From: Candidatus Roizmanbacteria bacterium UBA1450
GTDB taxonomy: Bacteria; Patescibacteriota; Microgenomatia; UBA1406; GWC2-37-13
Direction of reading: 5' to 3'
DNA: 64,000 bases
Assembly: GCA_002329205.1 (NCBI GenBank)
Contig: DCTC01000002.1
Coordinates: 310,001-374,000, forward strand
Below the pieces are notes generated by a model, which saw only the letters and a program-made list of their open reading frames with translations, was not told the origin of the DNA and ran no database searches. Positions 51,528-60,658 of the stretch are shown one piece after another (position 1 is the first letter of the stretch; each line of letters starts with the position of its first letter). A program made the translations under genes and the position numbers.

Positions 51528-52145
51528 ATGCAAAAAATCCGTCAATTTATCGACAAAAATTACCAGATGCTCTCCAGGATCGTGATAACTGCCCGCGAAT
51601 TTACCGGATACGTACTTTTGTATTGGGGTGAAGGACTTCTGGGTGTAAGACAGAAATATCGTCTTATTTCAACGATTATCGAACATATCCTCCAAGGCCG
51701 CGACGTACGCGTACAAGTTATCAAAGCATTCGAAGAACCGTTGTCTGTACGTTTTCAACTGAAAGTATCCGTACCGTCCCCGTATGATATTGATGGTGAT
51801 TATTTCAAGCGCGAATTGGCACTTCAGCTCGGATGTCAGTTGTCAGACATCGCGACTGACATAGAAGGTGGAGTATATTATGTATCGATTACCAAAACGG
51901 CAATCGGCAATATGGAAAAAGGATGTACTCCCTATATGCCGCAGGTATATGAAGCCAGCTTTGTTGATGAACTTTTTGAAGAAGCCAGGCAAATTGTGCT
52001 TGCGGAAGGTAAAGGAACAGCAGAAATTCTACAGGATCGGCTCAAGATCGGTTATGCGCGTGCAGCCCGATTGCTTGATGAGCTTGAAACGCAAGGAGTG
52101 CTCACTCCCGGCGAGGGTAATAAGCCGCGGAAATTAGTTAATTAA
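51528..52145 (+). CDS. FtsK-like protein lacking the ATPase motor (winged-helix gamma domain)
   Basis: The protein has 205 residues. The last ~60 are a clear FtsK gamma domain: 'EEARQIVLAEGKGTAEILQ' then 'LKIGYARAARLLDELETQG', matching the KOPS-reading winged helix of FtsK/SpoIIIE. The preceding part ('DYFKRELALQLGCQLSDIA' to 'GGVYYVSITKT') resembles the FtsK alpha domain. There is no Walker A or B, so the beta motor domain is missing. It could recognise polar DNA motifs without translocating, or act with a separate motor. Confidence 0.75.
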   Translation: MQKIRQFIDKNYQMLSRIVITAREFTGYVLLYWGEGLLGVRQKYRLISTIIEHILQGRDVRVQVIKAFEEPLSVRFQLKVSVPSPYDIDGDYFKRELALQLGCQLSDIATDIEGGVYYVSITKTAIGNMEKGCTPYMPQVYEASFVDELFEEARQIVLAEGKGTAEILQDRLKIGYARAARLLDELETQGVLTPGEGNKPRKLVN

Positions 52146-52149
52146 TCTT

Positions 52150-53055
52150 CTAACTGAGATTTTGCAATAACCGTAATAACGGTTTTTGCAATGTAGGCAG
52201 AATATCCTCTGCAAATGATTCATGATCAATCCGGGTTGCGGCAGCAATTGCATCAGGTGCTTTGGTCCACAGGAGATCCCTGACAAATGTCGCCTGCTCC
52301 GGAGAAATCCGATCAAGCAATACCAGCCAGTAGTTGCCGACGAGCTGGCGTTTGTTCCGGTTTCGCAGTCGTTGGAGAATTTGCAATTCCTGAGGCGCAG
52401 ATGCATCGAGAATGTTGAGCGGTAGAGACATTCCAATATATTCTCTGGATTGTCGCAGAACGAGTCCATATGTCATGTTGAAAAATGTTTCAACATCCTC
52501 AGGCTGTACACCGTATTTCTTCCAGGGCAACTCCAGTACTCTTTTTCTAGCATCATCAATAATTTTCTCTTCGGCTTCCCGCAAAATACGGATAGGTGTT
52601 TTTATCAGTTCATCGTCATCCTCAAGTTCGATATCGAGCGCAGGTGAAAAATCTCCGTGCTCATCAGGTTGGTACCGGAGTACTTCATACACCCGAAGAG
52701 TGGGGTCACCTGATTTCGGACCGACGATCGGGATATACGATCTGTCCTGTGGAATATTGACCGTTTTTCCTCCTTCTGTACGTTGTTCACCGAATAGTTT
52801 TCGTTCGACCCGCACGGAATCCTCATGACGGGGGATCATCTGAAGTGCTCCAGTACCATTTTCAAGTACGACGAGATTGTATCTGTACGTAGGGTTCTTC
52901 CATACAGGTGGGGTCACATCATACTCACCGGGTGCAAGCGGGTTTACCTGATCAGCATTTTGGCTGTAAAGCGTATCCAAAAACGTGATTACATCGTAGT
53001 TCGGGTGATCAGGCAACGGGATTCCTTCCGGACTGCTGAACCGTTCGATTACCAT
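52150..53055 (-). CDS. Hypothetical protein
   Basis: This soluble 301-residue protein is unrecognised. It has a beta-rich first half and a helical second half with an acidic patch ('LDIELEDDDELIKT'). TATACT lies 9 nt before the ATG, so it is leaderless-like. It is convergent with the FtsK-like gene (4-bp gap) and divergent from the subtilase. Confidence 0.55.
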   Translation of the reverse strand: MVIERFSSPEGIPLPDHPNYDVITFLDTLYSQNADQVNPLAPGEYDVTPPVWKNPTYRYNLVVLENGTGALQMIPRHEDSVRVERKLFGEQRTEGGKTVNIPQDRSYIPIVGPKSGDPTLRVYEVLRYQPDEHGDFSPALDIELEDDDELIKTPIRILREAEEKIIDDARKRVLELPWKKYGVQPEDVETFFNMTYGLVLRQSREYIGMSLPLNILDASAPQELQILQRLRNRNKRQLVGNYWLVLLDRISPEQATFVRDLLWTKAPDAIAAATRIDHESFAEDILPTLQKPLLRLLQNLS

Positions 53056-53130
53056 ATGGAGAAAAGTATAGCATATACCTTTATAACAGGATATTTAGTA
53101 TACTACGTTGATTTCATATTAGACTCAATC

Positions 53131-54480
53131 ATGAATATAGAACGCAATATGTGCATGCTCAGACTGACCACTGCAGGCGTAGCTCTTACAGCTTTTGCTT
53201 ATATGGCAGTATTGCAGGATCAAGGAACCTCCGGTAGTATCCCCGACATTACGCAAATAGGACATGCGGTCAGTTATGATGGTGTTTTTGTACCTTTTCC
53301 GGATCCAGAAAAAGTAACTCATGCAACACGGACACTTACGCTTCCTCCTGAGTGGAACTCTGAATGTGGAGCCTATCCTGATCAAACAAATGATCCATAC
53401 CTCAGCGAACAAAAATCTCTTATGTGGCCGATTCCTTATGAAGAAAACAGTGAATCGGAGGATTGTCCTTCACCGTATGTGGGATATGATTATATTGCTG
53501 ATATGTTGGAAAAGCATATTCCGGAAAACGAACGAAGACCGGTCACACTTGTGATGATGGATTCGGGGTTGGATGCAGATCATGAAGACTGGTGTCCTGA
53601 TCAAATAGATAAAAAGCTGTCAAAGACATTTTTGGATTCGGTAGGAATTGATTCATCCCCCTTGACCGATGAAGTCGGTCACGGAACAGCTGTTGCTGGA
53701 GTAGCTGCAGCCTGTACGGACAACGGCATCGGGATTGCTTCTTACGGTCGCGGTCACTACGAAATTGCTTCTGTAAAAATTATGTTTCCCTATGCAGGCG
53801 GGGGAATAGTAAATACAAGTGATTGGAAACGGGCAATGCAATATCTCGATGATCAAGCCAGACAGGATGAAAATCGTCAATTTGTCGTCAATATGAGTTT
53901 TTCGGGATTTTTGTACAACGAATCAGTCGAATCGATAATCAATACATTGCCCGCCAATGTACATCTTTTTGCAGGCTCCGGAAATGATCAATACGGAAAT
54001 CCTCATAATACGCTGTATTATCCTGCAGGCTATGATCGGGTGCATCCGGTAGGAGCAACTGTAGATGATTCGCCCGATATGCTTTGCGGATTTTCTTATT
54101 ACTCCACGAATCACCCCAAATTTACAGCTGCATCGGGATGCTTTGATATTTGGGGATTTTCAACAGACACTGAGAACTCATTTCCTTATCGGGACGGCTT
54201 ATCGGGTACCTCATTCGCAAGTCCGCAGCTCACGGGCATGTACGGATATTTTCTTCATATATTTCCGGATATTGCTCCTGAGGATATCATACAGACTATT
54301 TATGAGACATCACGTGCAATACATACTTCGACCCAAGGTGAGCTTGAAGGACCGATACGGGCAATAAATCCCCTGGCTGCCATACGACAACTTGCTGCTA
54401 TGGCAGGTTATGAAGATGTGATAAAACCGCCGCATTCGGTATTGAACACTCACTATTTACCCTTCGTAAGCGCCGAATAA
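53131..54480 (+). CDS. Secreted subtilisin-like serine protease (S8)
   Basis: The protein has 449 residues counted from ATG 53131. An N-terminal hydrophobic segment (about 9-27) should direct export. The catalytic triad is Asp144 ('VMMDSGLD'), His184 ('GHGTAVAG') and Ser361 ('GLSGTSFASPQLTG'), with 'NMSFSG' and 'AGSGND' (oxyanion Asn) between. The region between signal and catalytic domain is likely a propeptide. The C-terminus is 'THYLPFVSAE'. A TATTAG box lies 8 nt before ATG 53131. An extracellular scavenging or host-interaction role is inference. Confidence 0.92.
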   Translation: MNIERNMCMLRLTTAGVALTAFAYMAVLQDQGTSGSIPDITQIGHAVSYDGVFVPFPDPEKVTHATRTLTLPPEWNSECGAYPDQTNDPYLSEQKSLMWPIPYEENSESEDCPSPYVGYDYIADMLEKHIPENERRPVTLVMMDSGLDADHEDWCPDQIDKKLSKTFLDSVGIDSSPLTDEVGHGTAVAGVAAACTDNGIGIASYGRGHYEIASVKIMFPYAGGGIVNTSDWKRAMQYLDDQARQDENRQFVVNMSFSGFLYNESVESIINTLPANVHLFAGSGNDQYGNPHNTLYYPAGYDRVHPVGATVDDSPDMLCGFSYYSTNHPKFTAASGCFDIWGFSTDTENSFPYRDGLSGTSFASPQLTGMYGYFLHIFPDIAPEDIIQTIYETSRAIHTSTQGELEGPIRAINPLAAIRQLAAMAGYEDVIKPPHSVLNTHYLPFVSAE

Positions 54481-54502
54481 TTATCTGTTACAATAAAATT
54501 AT

Positions 54503-55124
54503 TTGAGAACAATACACCAAGTCCTTGATGAAAATGAAACAATTTTCTGGGAGGGGAAACCAGGATTTTTGCCGTTTGTCTTCAATGGCGGCAGTCTGTT
54601 TATGGCTTTATTCGGTCTGGTCTGGATGGCGTTTATGATACCCTTCTTCATGACACCAATCGGACCTTATGCTTTCCTAATCCCTCACTTTTATGTAGGA
54701 CCGTTCCTTATTTTCGGGCCGACGCTCTATCGGTTTCTCGTATATAACTATCTATTATGCAGTTACCAGCAAGCGTGTGATTCTCGAAGGCGGTCTTGTC
54801 GGACGCGATTTAAAATCAATTGATTTTGATCAAATCACCGATGTCACGGTAAATGTTGATCTTTTTGATAAACTGTTCAATCAAAACACAGGATCTATTT
54901 TTGTGATGACTGCCGGGTCATTTCGACAGACCAAAAACGGAGCGGTACCGCACCCGCATGAGATGGATAGCATCCATGATCCGTATGTTCTTTTCAAGAA
55001 ACTCAAAGAAGTATCACACAGTGTCAAGACGGATGTAAACTATCCCAATGCCATGAGACCTGCTACTAATCCGGGTTATAACACGACAGTCACGAATAAT
55101 CCGTTTGAAAAGAAAACTTCCTAA
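54503..55124 (+). pseudogene. Bacterial PH-domain (YdbS-like) protein, split by a frameshift
   Basis: The first frame (54503-54823, TTG start, TACAAT 8 nt upstream) encodes two membrane helices and reaches 'FLVYNYL'. The second frame (to 55124) continues with 'YAVTSKRVILEGGLVGRDL' and a PH-like core 'IDFDQITDVTVNVDLFDK'. The bPH2 pattern (Y.vTskRvi...Gl..r....i....i..v) is continuous only if the reading shifts by one base near 54750-54756 ('taactatctattatgcag'). One extra C in 'tat-c-tat-tat' would explain it. Sequencing error, true pseudogene and programmed shift are all possible. Confidence 0.75.
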
Positions 55125-55133
55125 ATCTTACAT

Positions 55134-55559
55134 ATGGAACACGATCAGCATCCGGAATTCAATCCCGATCTAGAGGAGTTTCGTGAGCGGTTTAATACTG
55201 CACTTGTAGATATTCTCGACTTTATCAGTCTTGATCAGGACTCATATTACCTGCCGTTACGTCCGCATGACATCGGAATAGAAGACGACCCGAGAGGATT
55301 TGAAGAATTAACACGAGAAGAAAAAGATAGTATTGCACAGATCGCACACGAGGTCCTGGGTGTTGATGAAGCGAAACACATCTACCGAACCTATACGGCA
55401 AGCGGACCGGAAAAAGAGGACGGATCACGAGAACTGCTTGAAATTTTCGTCTATCAAACAGTAAGAGCAGAAGAAGGAATTTATCTCCATACGATACGTT
55501 ATGAAAACGGTGAAGAATTGTATGTGCTTGCTCCGCCTGATGAATCTATCAGTTCTTAG
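55134..55559 (+). CDS. Hypothetical acidic protein
   Basis: This soluble, strongly acidic 141-residue protein has no recognised family. It starts 9 bp after the PH-domain gene and is likely co-transcribed. Its end overlaps the convergent doxX gene by 11 bp. Confidence 0.6.
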   Translation: MEHDQHPEFNPDLEEFRERFNTALVDILDFISLDQDSYYLPLRPHDIGIEDDPRGFEELTREEKDSIAQIAHEVLGVDEAKHIYRTYTASGPEKEDGSRELLEIFVYQTVRAEEGIYLHTIRYENGEELYVLAPPDESISS

Positions 55560-55986
55560 TTTGTAATTTCTTTATTATCCGATCGACATACCATTGCAAT
55601 CCGACATATGTTCCGGCCTCAAATGAAGCAAGAATAAAAAAGAGAAGAATATATACAATGTGCATATTGATCAGACCTGTTTTGGGCGGGAACTGAGAAA
55701 AGTAGTACATAAACATCATGAGGCTGCCCGCATAGGCTGTAAACCAAAGCCACACGCCGGTTATAAGAGCAACTCCTATGCCTATCTCTCCCCCGACGAC
55801 CAGGAAATCTACGATCGGACTGCCGGCCATTGACTGAAAAATATCCGCGAACGGCCCGTACGTCGTCGCCTCAAGATAGACTTTAGCGGAAAAGCCGTTG
55901 AGTAGTTTGTCAATCCCGGCGTTGAGAAATAAAAATCCAAAAAGTATTCGTGCAGTTAGTAGTATTTGTTTTTGTACTCGTTTCAT
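55549..55986 (-). CDS. DoxX-family membrane protein
   Basis: This protein of about 145 residues has four membrane helices. 'ARILFGFLFLNAGIDKLLNG' is the DoxX start pattern. Family members include a quinone-oxidoreductase subunit and redox-linked membrane proteins; the role here is unknown. The ATG at 55986 is supported by TATAAT 6 nt upstream; an in-frame ATG at 56001 would precede that box. Confidence 0.85.
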   Translation of the reverse strand: MKRVQKQILLTARILFGFLFLNAGIDKLLNGFSAKVYLEATTYGPFADIFQSMAGSPIVDFLVVGGEIGIGVALITGVWLWFTAYAGSLMMFMYYFSQFPPKTGLINMHIVYILLFFILASFEAGTYVGLQWYVDRIIKKLQTKN

Positions 55987-56105
55987 ATGAACATTATACA
56001 TATATTTCGAGCATCTTTTATTTAGACAATCCGTATCCAGTTTCTTTCTTAATATTTATGCAAATAAGATATAATTCTGTTTCCATTAATACGTTTTAAA
56101 TATGT

Positions 56106-56819
56106 ATGTCTATCAACAGAAGAGAATTTGTTCTCGGATCTGCAGGCTTGTTATTTGGCTTGAAAGATACGACCGCAACAGCAGAAAGTACTCGTAAGAT
56201 TCATGTCTCGACAGGACAGTTCACTCCCTATGGGTATGATGACCAGCTGATGAACTGGCAGGAGTTATATCGATGCGGATTGAATCTGGATATTGCATCC
56301 AATCCGGTATTGCAGTCAGTCCTCAGGCAGTCACGTGATCTATCTGACCTGAAGCGGATCTCCGGTTTGGTTGTTTCCGATGAACTATATAATGAAATCG
56401 TTCCACGGTTGCCTGGGAAACTCGAATTTATTAAGTCAGTCTTCGATCCGAAAAGACGACCATTTCTTATTGCACCTGACACTCAAGATCTTGACCATGC
56501 AACCGGTATCCAGCGTGATCCGTGGGACTATATTGGTCGACAAGTCATACTCCAGAAAAAACATAAAATGTATCATAATGATACGTATTATGATGCGACA
56601 TGGCAGTCACCAGCATATATATTTGACGTAATGGCAGATTCGGACAGACATCTTGAAGTTAATAATCATTTTTTTTGTGATGCTGATCCGCATACCTACC
56701 GAACTTTTTTGGGTATTCATGTCCATCAAGAACCTCCACATTTCCGTACATCCGATGACGAAGCTGTACCCTCACTTCCGTATGTGTCACTCTTGCTGGA
56801 TCCGAATCAGTTGCATTAG
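56106..56819 (+). CDS. Exported protein with Tat-like signal, unknown
   Basis: The protein has 237 residues. The N-terminus 'MSINRREFVLGSAGLLFG' has the twin-arginine form (R-R-x-F-h) followed by a hydrophobic stretch, as in Tat substrates. The mature part has no recognised domain. It contains His-rich ending motifs ('HVHQEPPHF') that could bind metal. No tat genes are in the window, and many CPR genomes lack Tat, so Sec export is an alternative. TATAAT is about 30 nt upstream. Confidence 0.6.
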   Translation: MSINRREFVLGSAGLLFGLKDTTATAESTRKIHVSTGQFTPYGYDDQLMNWQELYRCGLNLDIASNPVLQSVLRQSRDLSDLKRISGLVVSDELYNEIVPRLPGKLEFIKSVFDPKRRPFLIAPDTQDLDHATGIQRDPWDYIGRQVILQKKHKMYHNDTYYDATWQSPAYIFDVMADSDRHLEVNNHFFCDADPHTYRTFLGIHVHQEPPHFRTSDDEAVPSLPYVSLLLDPNQLH

Positions 56820-56873
56820 AAAAAAATTCAGTACTCTTCCAAAATTGAAGGAATATGATATCGTATAAGGAAT

Positions 56874-57581
56874 ATGAAACAAATCAGTTTCACCTATGCC
56901 GGAAAAATTATCGATTGCAAGGTTGAGTACAGTTGGCGGCGGAGTACATCTATCGCCATAACTCCAACACAAGGAGTCGTAGTACGGGCTCCCAAGCTGA
57001 TACCTCTTCCTGTGATTGAAAAACTGGTAAAAGATAAAGCAGCTTGGATTTATAAAAAACTTCTGTACTTTGAACAGCATGCAACTAAAAAAACAGAAAA
57101 ACAATATATACAAGGAGAGGTCCATCATTATATGGGCCGCGAACTACTGCTTGATATCAAGAAAGGGGAGAAAGATGCAGTTGGTATAGAAAATAATTTG
57201 TTGATAGTTCGGACAATCAGACCTTCGGTACGTATTGTCAAAACTCTTGTAAAAGGCTGGTATCATGAACAGGGAGTCAAGACTCTTTATGAGCGGTATG
57301 ACCGCGCGTGTCAAATATTTGGTGCAGTGGGTATTTATCCAAAATCTTTGACTTACAAGCCGATGAAAGGCAAGTGGGGGACATGTAGCCATGATAACCA
57401 CATTTGTCTCAATCCTGATTTGATTAAAACCCCGGTTGAATGCATCGATTATGTGGTCTATCATGAACTATGCCATGTGAAGCATCATAATCATGGTCGC
57501 AGATTTCATCAGCTGATGCTCAAAATGATGCCGGATTGGAAAAAGAGGAAAAAAATACTTGATAGTTATGGGATAGGTTAA
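56874..57581 (+). CDS. DUF45 (YgjP-like) metallopeptidase
   Basis: The protein has 235 residues. The zinc site is His197-Glu198-x2-His201 ('YHELCHVKHHNHGRRF'), with the downstream His in 'HNHG' as third ligand. 'GKWGTCS' before it is typical of DUF45/WLM metallopeptidases. The natural substrate is unknown. A purine patch (TAAGGA) precedes the ATG. Confidence 0.92.
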   Translation: MKQISFTYAGKIIDCKVEYSWRRSTSIAITPTQGVVVRAPKLIPLPVIEKLVKDKAAWIYKKLLYFEQHATKKTEKQYIQGEVHHYMGRELLLDIKKGEKDAVGIENNLLIVRTIRPSVRIVKTLVKGWYHEQGVKTLYERYDRACQIFGAVGIYPKSLTYKPMKGKWGTCSHDNHICLNPDLIKTPVECIDYVVYHELCHVKHHNHGRRFHQLMLKMMPDWKKRKKILDSYGIG

Positions 57582-57600
57582 TGTTGTATTATTAAATGAT

Positions 57601-58023
57601 ATGAATACACGTACTTTATTGTTATATGCTACTTTCGCAGGTCTTATGGCACTTATTGTTTTGATGGTTATCCCGTATGCCGGTCAGGATGAATTGATGA
57701 ATGCTCCCACCCCTTCCCCCGCGCAGCCCGATCAGCCGTCATTCAATCCTTCATATGGTGATCTCACAGATGAGCAGGTGCAGATCGCAGATCGTGCAAT
57801 CGGGGATTTGCTCAATTCGGTAGAAGGGCTGAATCCGTCTCTGATCTCGGTCAAGAGTTTTGAAGCGCAGGAATTCGGAAATACGTCACTCGGATGCCCT
57901 CAACCAGGTCAGATGTACGCGGAGGTCATTACCCCCGGATATCGAATTGTACTCGAAGCTCAGGGTCAGGAATATGACTATCGGCTTGATACAGCAGATA
58001 CGGTCATGCTCTGCACTAATTGA
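57601..58023 (+). CDS. Membrane-anchored protein with LGCPxPG domain
   Basis: The protein has 140 residues. An N-terminal helix (about 7-26) and a Pro/Ser/Gln linker precede a small domain with 'TSLGCPQPGQMYAEV' and 'TPGYRIVLEAQGQEYDYRLD', ending in Cys. The same conserved core occurs in small exported proteins of Chloroflexi and cyanobacteria, from memory of such sequences. The two Cys could form a disulfide. TATTAT lies 7 nt before the ATG. Confidence 0.7.
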   Translation: MNTRTLLLYATFAGLMALIVLMVIPYAGQDELMNAPTPSPAQPDQPSFNPSYGDLTDEQVQIADRAIGDLLNSVEGLNPSLISVKSFEAQEFGNTSLGCPQPGQMYAEVITPGYRIVLEAQGQEYDYRLDTADTVMLCTN

Positions 58024-58063
58024 GGCTGACATGCTTGCAAGGAATCTGTTACAATAGCTGTGA

Positions 58064-58717
58064 ATGGAGCGGCATCATATTTACGATCATACCTTTCTTG
58101 TCCGATACGGACTCCAACGGATATATCCTGAGTTCGGCCTTCGTGCCCGCTCGACAGTTGAGAGAGTTCCCTATGTCAGAGGTGTTCAGACCCGCATAAT
58201 GCAGGCGAAGGACCATTTATCCCTCGAAGATAAAAAGATTGCGTCTTCACCATCTTACCCCATTGGTCAATATGTGACAGGAGCCTCATCAATAGCACTG
58301 GCCTCGTGCGGTGCAGGCCTGGGTTATCAGGATTATTTAGCCAACGCTCTCAGAGATCCGAGTAATTTCCGGGATGCGCGGAAATTTCATTCGGGAATTA
58401 TTACGGACTTGTCGAGGATGACCATGTCTTCACATAATAATGAACCGGTAATCACGATGACTGAGGTCGCGGAAAAATTTGCCAAGTTCTTGCAGTTCGG
58501 GCAGATTGTATACGAAACTGATACGTCTGACCATTCGGAAGGGATCCAATTCCTGGCACAAGTAGATCTAGCAACCAGCTTGTTATGGGGATACAACGGC
58601 GATGCAAGTCATAAGGTATCACATGCATTTGATATTCCCATCGAGACGTGGATGCAGGAGCAGTTGATCTATCTTACAGAGAAGGGAATTATCCCATCGG
58701 AAAATATGTTAGTATGA
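58064..58717 (+). CDS. Hypothetical protein
   Basis: This soluble 217-residue protein is unrecognised and mainly helical in its second half. CTGACA (58026-58031) and TACAAT (58050-58055) are 18 bp apart, with the ATG 8 nt after the -10 box. It ends 4 bp before tspO, so the two may be expressed together. Confidence 0.6.
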   Translation: MERHHIYDHTFLVRYGLQRIYPEFGLRARSTVERVPYVRGVQTRIMQAKDHLSLEDKKIASSPSYPIGQYVTGASSIALASCGAGLGYQDYLANALRDPSNFRDARKFHSGIITDLSRMTMSSHNNEPVITMTEVAEKFAKFLQFGQIVYETDTSDHSEGIQFLAQVDLATSLLWGYNGDASHKVSHAFDIPIETWMQEQLIYLTEKGIIPSENMLV

Positions 58718-58721
58718 ATAT

Positions 58722-59198
58722 ATGCTTCCTATAGATGTAAAAAAGCTTTCCGTTTCTCTGCTCGGACCGTTTTTTGCAGGCTGGATCGGATCGCTAGCTA
58801 CGATGCCTGCGATTCCCACTTGGTATGATGCTTTGGAGAAGCCTTTCTTTAATCCTCCCAACTGGGTATTTGCGCCGGTATGGACTACACTATATCTCTT
58901 GATGGGTATCGCATTATATTTAGTCTGGACGCGCGATACCTCAAAGAGAGCAAAAAAGAAAGGACTACTGTTTTTTTGGATACAACTGGCGTGCAATTTG
59001 CTGTGGTCGCTCGTTTTTTTCGGATTGAAAAGCACTGGTGCCGGGGTAATTGTTATTAGTATTCTTCTCTACTATATCTGGCTCACCATGCAGAACTTCA
59101 AAGAAATATCTCGCATCTCATTTCTATTGATGATTCCTTATATATTGTGGGTCAGTTTCGCCACCATACTTACTATTTCAATTTATTTATTAAACTAA
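58722..59198 (+). CDS. tspO: TspO/MBR-family membrane protein
   Basis: TspO proteins have five helices and bind tetrapyrroles and sterols. Signatures include 'FNPPNWVFAPVWTTLYLLMG' and 'LWSLVFFGLKS' (family N-x-x-WS). It has 158 residues, as usual. It lies between an orphan and upp with 3-4 bp gaps. No porphyrin pathway is seen nearby, so the ligand is unclear. Confidence 0.92.
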   Translation: MLPIDVKKLSVSLLGPFFAGWIGSLATMPAIPTWYDALEKPFFNPPNWVFAPVWTTLYLLMGIALYLVWTRDTSKRAKKKGLLFFWIQLACNLLWSLVFFGLKSTGAGVIVISILLYYIWLTMQNFKEISRISFLLMIPYILWVSFATILTISIYLLN

Positions 59199-59201
59199 TC
59201 T

Positions 59202-59843
59202 ATGGATCTTGTTTTTCAGTCAGAACATCCACTCATTCAACATAAGCTCACATTGCTGCGGGATACAAAAACAGAACCCAAGCTTTTTCGTGAGCTTGTG
59301 GGGGAAATTTCTGCTCTTCTTGTGTACGAGGCGACAAAAGATTTGGAAACAACTGACACTGATGTGATGACACCGCTTACTCAGACAAAAGGAAAAATTG
59401 TTCATGAGAAAATCGGACTTGTCCCGATACTACGAGCAGGGCTAGGGATGGTGGAAGGCGTCTGGAAGCTCCTACCGCAAGCGGAAGTTTGGCACATAGG
59501 ATTGTATCGTGATGAAAAGACACTCAAACCCGTGGAATATTACAACAAATTGCCTGTTTCGCCTACCGTCGATATTGTGTTTCTCCTTGATCCGATGCTT
59601 GCGACAGGAGGATCTGCGAGTGCCACCATAGATATTCTCAAAAAATGGGGTGCGAAGAAGATAATATTTGTCGGGCTCATTGCAGCACCTGAAGGGATAC
59701 AGGAAGTGCATAGATCTCATCCCGAAGTGCCCATTCACATTGCGAATATCGATGAGCGCTTGACGACTGACACCGACGAATTTCCACCTGGGTACATTTT
59801 TCCGGGACTCGGTGATGCCGGTGATAGACAATTCGGAACATAA
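59202..59843 (+). CDS. upp: Uracil phosphoribosyltransferase
   Basis: Upp salvages uracil with PRPP to give UMP. The motifs are 'PILRAGLGMVEGV', the PRPP loop 'LLDPMLATGGSASATI', and the C-terminal uracil-binding 'YIFPGLGDAGDRQFGT', which are all diagnostic. The 213-residue length fits. It starts 3 bp after tspO. Salvage suits an organism with reduced biosynthesis, though that is an inference about the rest of the genome. Confidence 0.97.
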   Translation: MDLVFQSEHPLIQHKLTLLRDTKTEPKLFRELVGEISALLVYEATKDLETTDTDVMTPLTQTKGKIVHEKIGLVPILRAGLGMVEGVWKLLPQAEVWHIGLYRDEKTLKPVEYYNKLPVSPTVDIVFLLDPMLATGGSASATIDILKKWGAKKIIFVGLIAAPEGIQEVHRSHPEVPIHIANIDERLTTDTDEFPPGYIFPGLGDAGDRQFGT

Positions 59844-59893
59844 ATCAGATTTTCGTTTCCCTCATCTCGTTTGATATGGTAAGATAGTAGGGT

Positions 59894-60655
59894 ATGAACA
59901 CGAAAGCATTTGTAATTCTATTCTGCCTGCTTTTTTTGATTATTCTTGTTGGGCTTGGCGCTTTATTTCAAAAAAAGATTGCTTCAAATCCTGAGAGTGC
60001 CCAACCCGAAGCAGAAAATGAACTTTCGCTCGTAGGTACCGAGGAAGAACAGATGCCGGACAATGTACAGGGAATTATAAATTCTGATGATCCCAACCAG
60101 CAAAATATTCAAAATCAGCAACAAAATCAAGCTATGCAGCCACCTAAAGATGATCATACCAAAATGGTTATAGATACAAACAAAAATTATTCTGCAGTAC
60201 TCGAAACAACGGAAGGAAATATAACTGTAGCTTTTACGACAAAAGCAACTCCCAAAACCGTCAATAACTTCATTTCTCTGGCAAAAAAAGATTTCTATGA
60301 CAATACGATTTTTCACCGTGTCATAAAGGGATTTATGATTCAGGGTGGTGATCCGCGCGGAGATGGCACCGGCGGTCCTGGATATAAATTCGATGATGAA
60401 CCGTTTGATGGTGAATACTCACGAGGAACAGTGGCGATGGCAAATTCAGGACCCAATACGAATGGAAGCCAGTTTTTCATCATGCATGAAGAAAATCCGC
60501 TCCCCAAGAATTACGTAATCTTTGGTCATGTAACTGAGGGACTTGATGTCGTAGACAAGATCGCAGAAGCGGAAGTAACTATGAGTCGCAGCGGCGAAAG
60601 ATCAAAGCCGGTTGATCCCGTTAAAATAACCAATGTCAAAGTTGTTGAAGAGTAG
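59894..60655 (+). CDS. Membrane-anchored cyclophilin-type peptidyl-prolyl isomerase
   Basis: The protein has 253 residues. An N-terminal helix (about 5-25) and a Gln/Asn-rich linker precede a cyclophilin domain with 'FHRVIKGFMIQGGDP' and 'MANSGPNTNGSQFFIM'. The catalytic Arg is in 'FHRVI'. It should help fold exported proteins on the outer face of the membrane. TAAGAT lies 8 nt before the ATG. It is convergent with the NYN gene with a 3-bp gap. Confidence 0.95.
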   Translation: MNTKAFVILFCLLFLIILVGLGALFQKKIASNPESAQPEAENELSLVGTEEEQMPDNVQGIINSDDPNQQNIQNQQQNQAMQPPKDDHTKMVIDTNKNYSAVLETTEGNITVAFTTKATPKTVNNFISLAKKDFYDNTIFHRVIKGFMIQGGDPRGDGTGGPGYKFDDEPFDGEYSRGTVAMANSGPNTNGSQFFIMHEENPLPKNYVIFGHVTEGLDVVDKIAEAEVTMSRSGERSKPVDPVKITNVKVVEE

Positions 60656-60658
60656 CAA

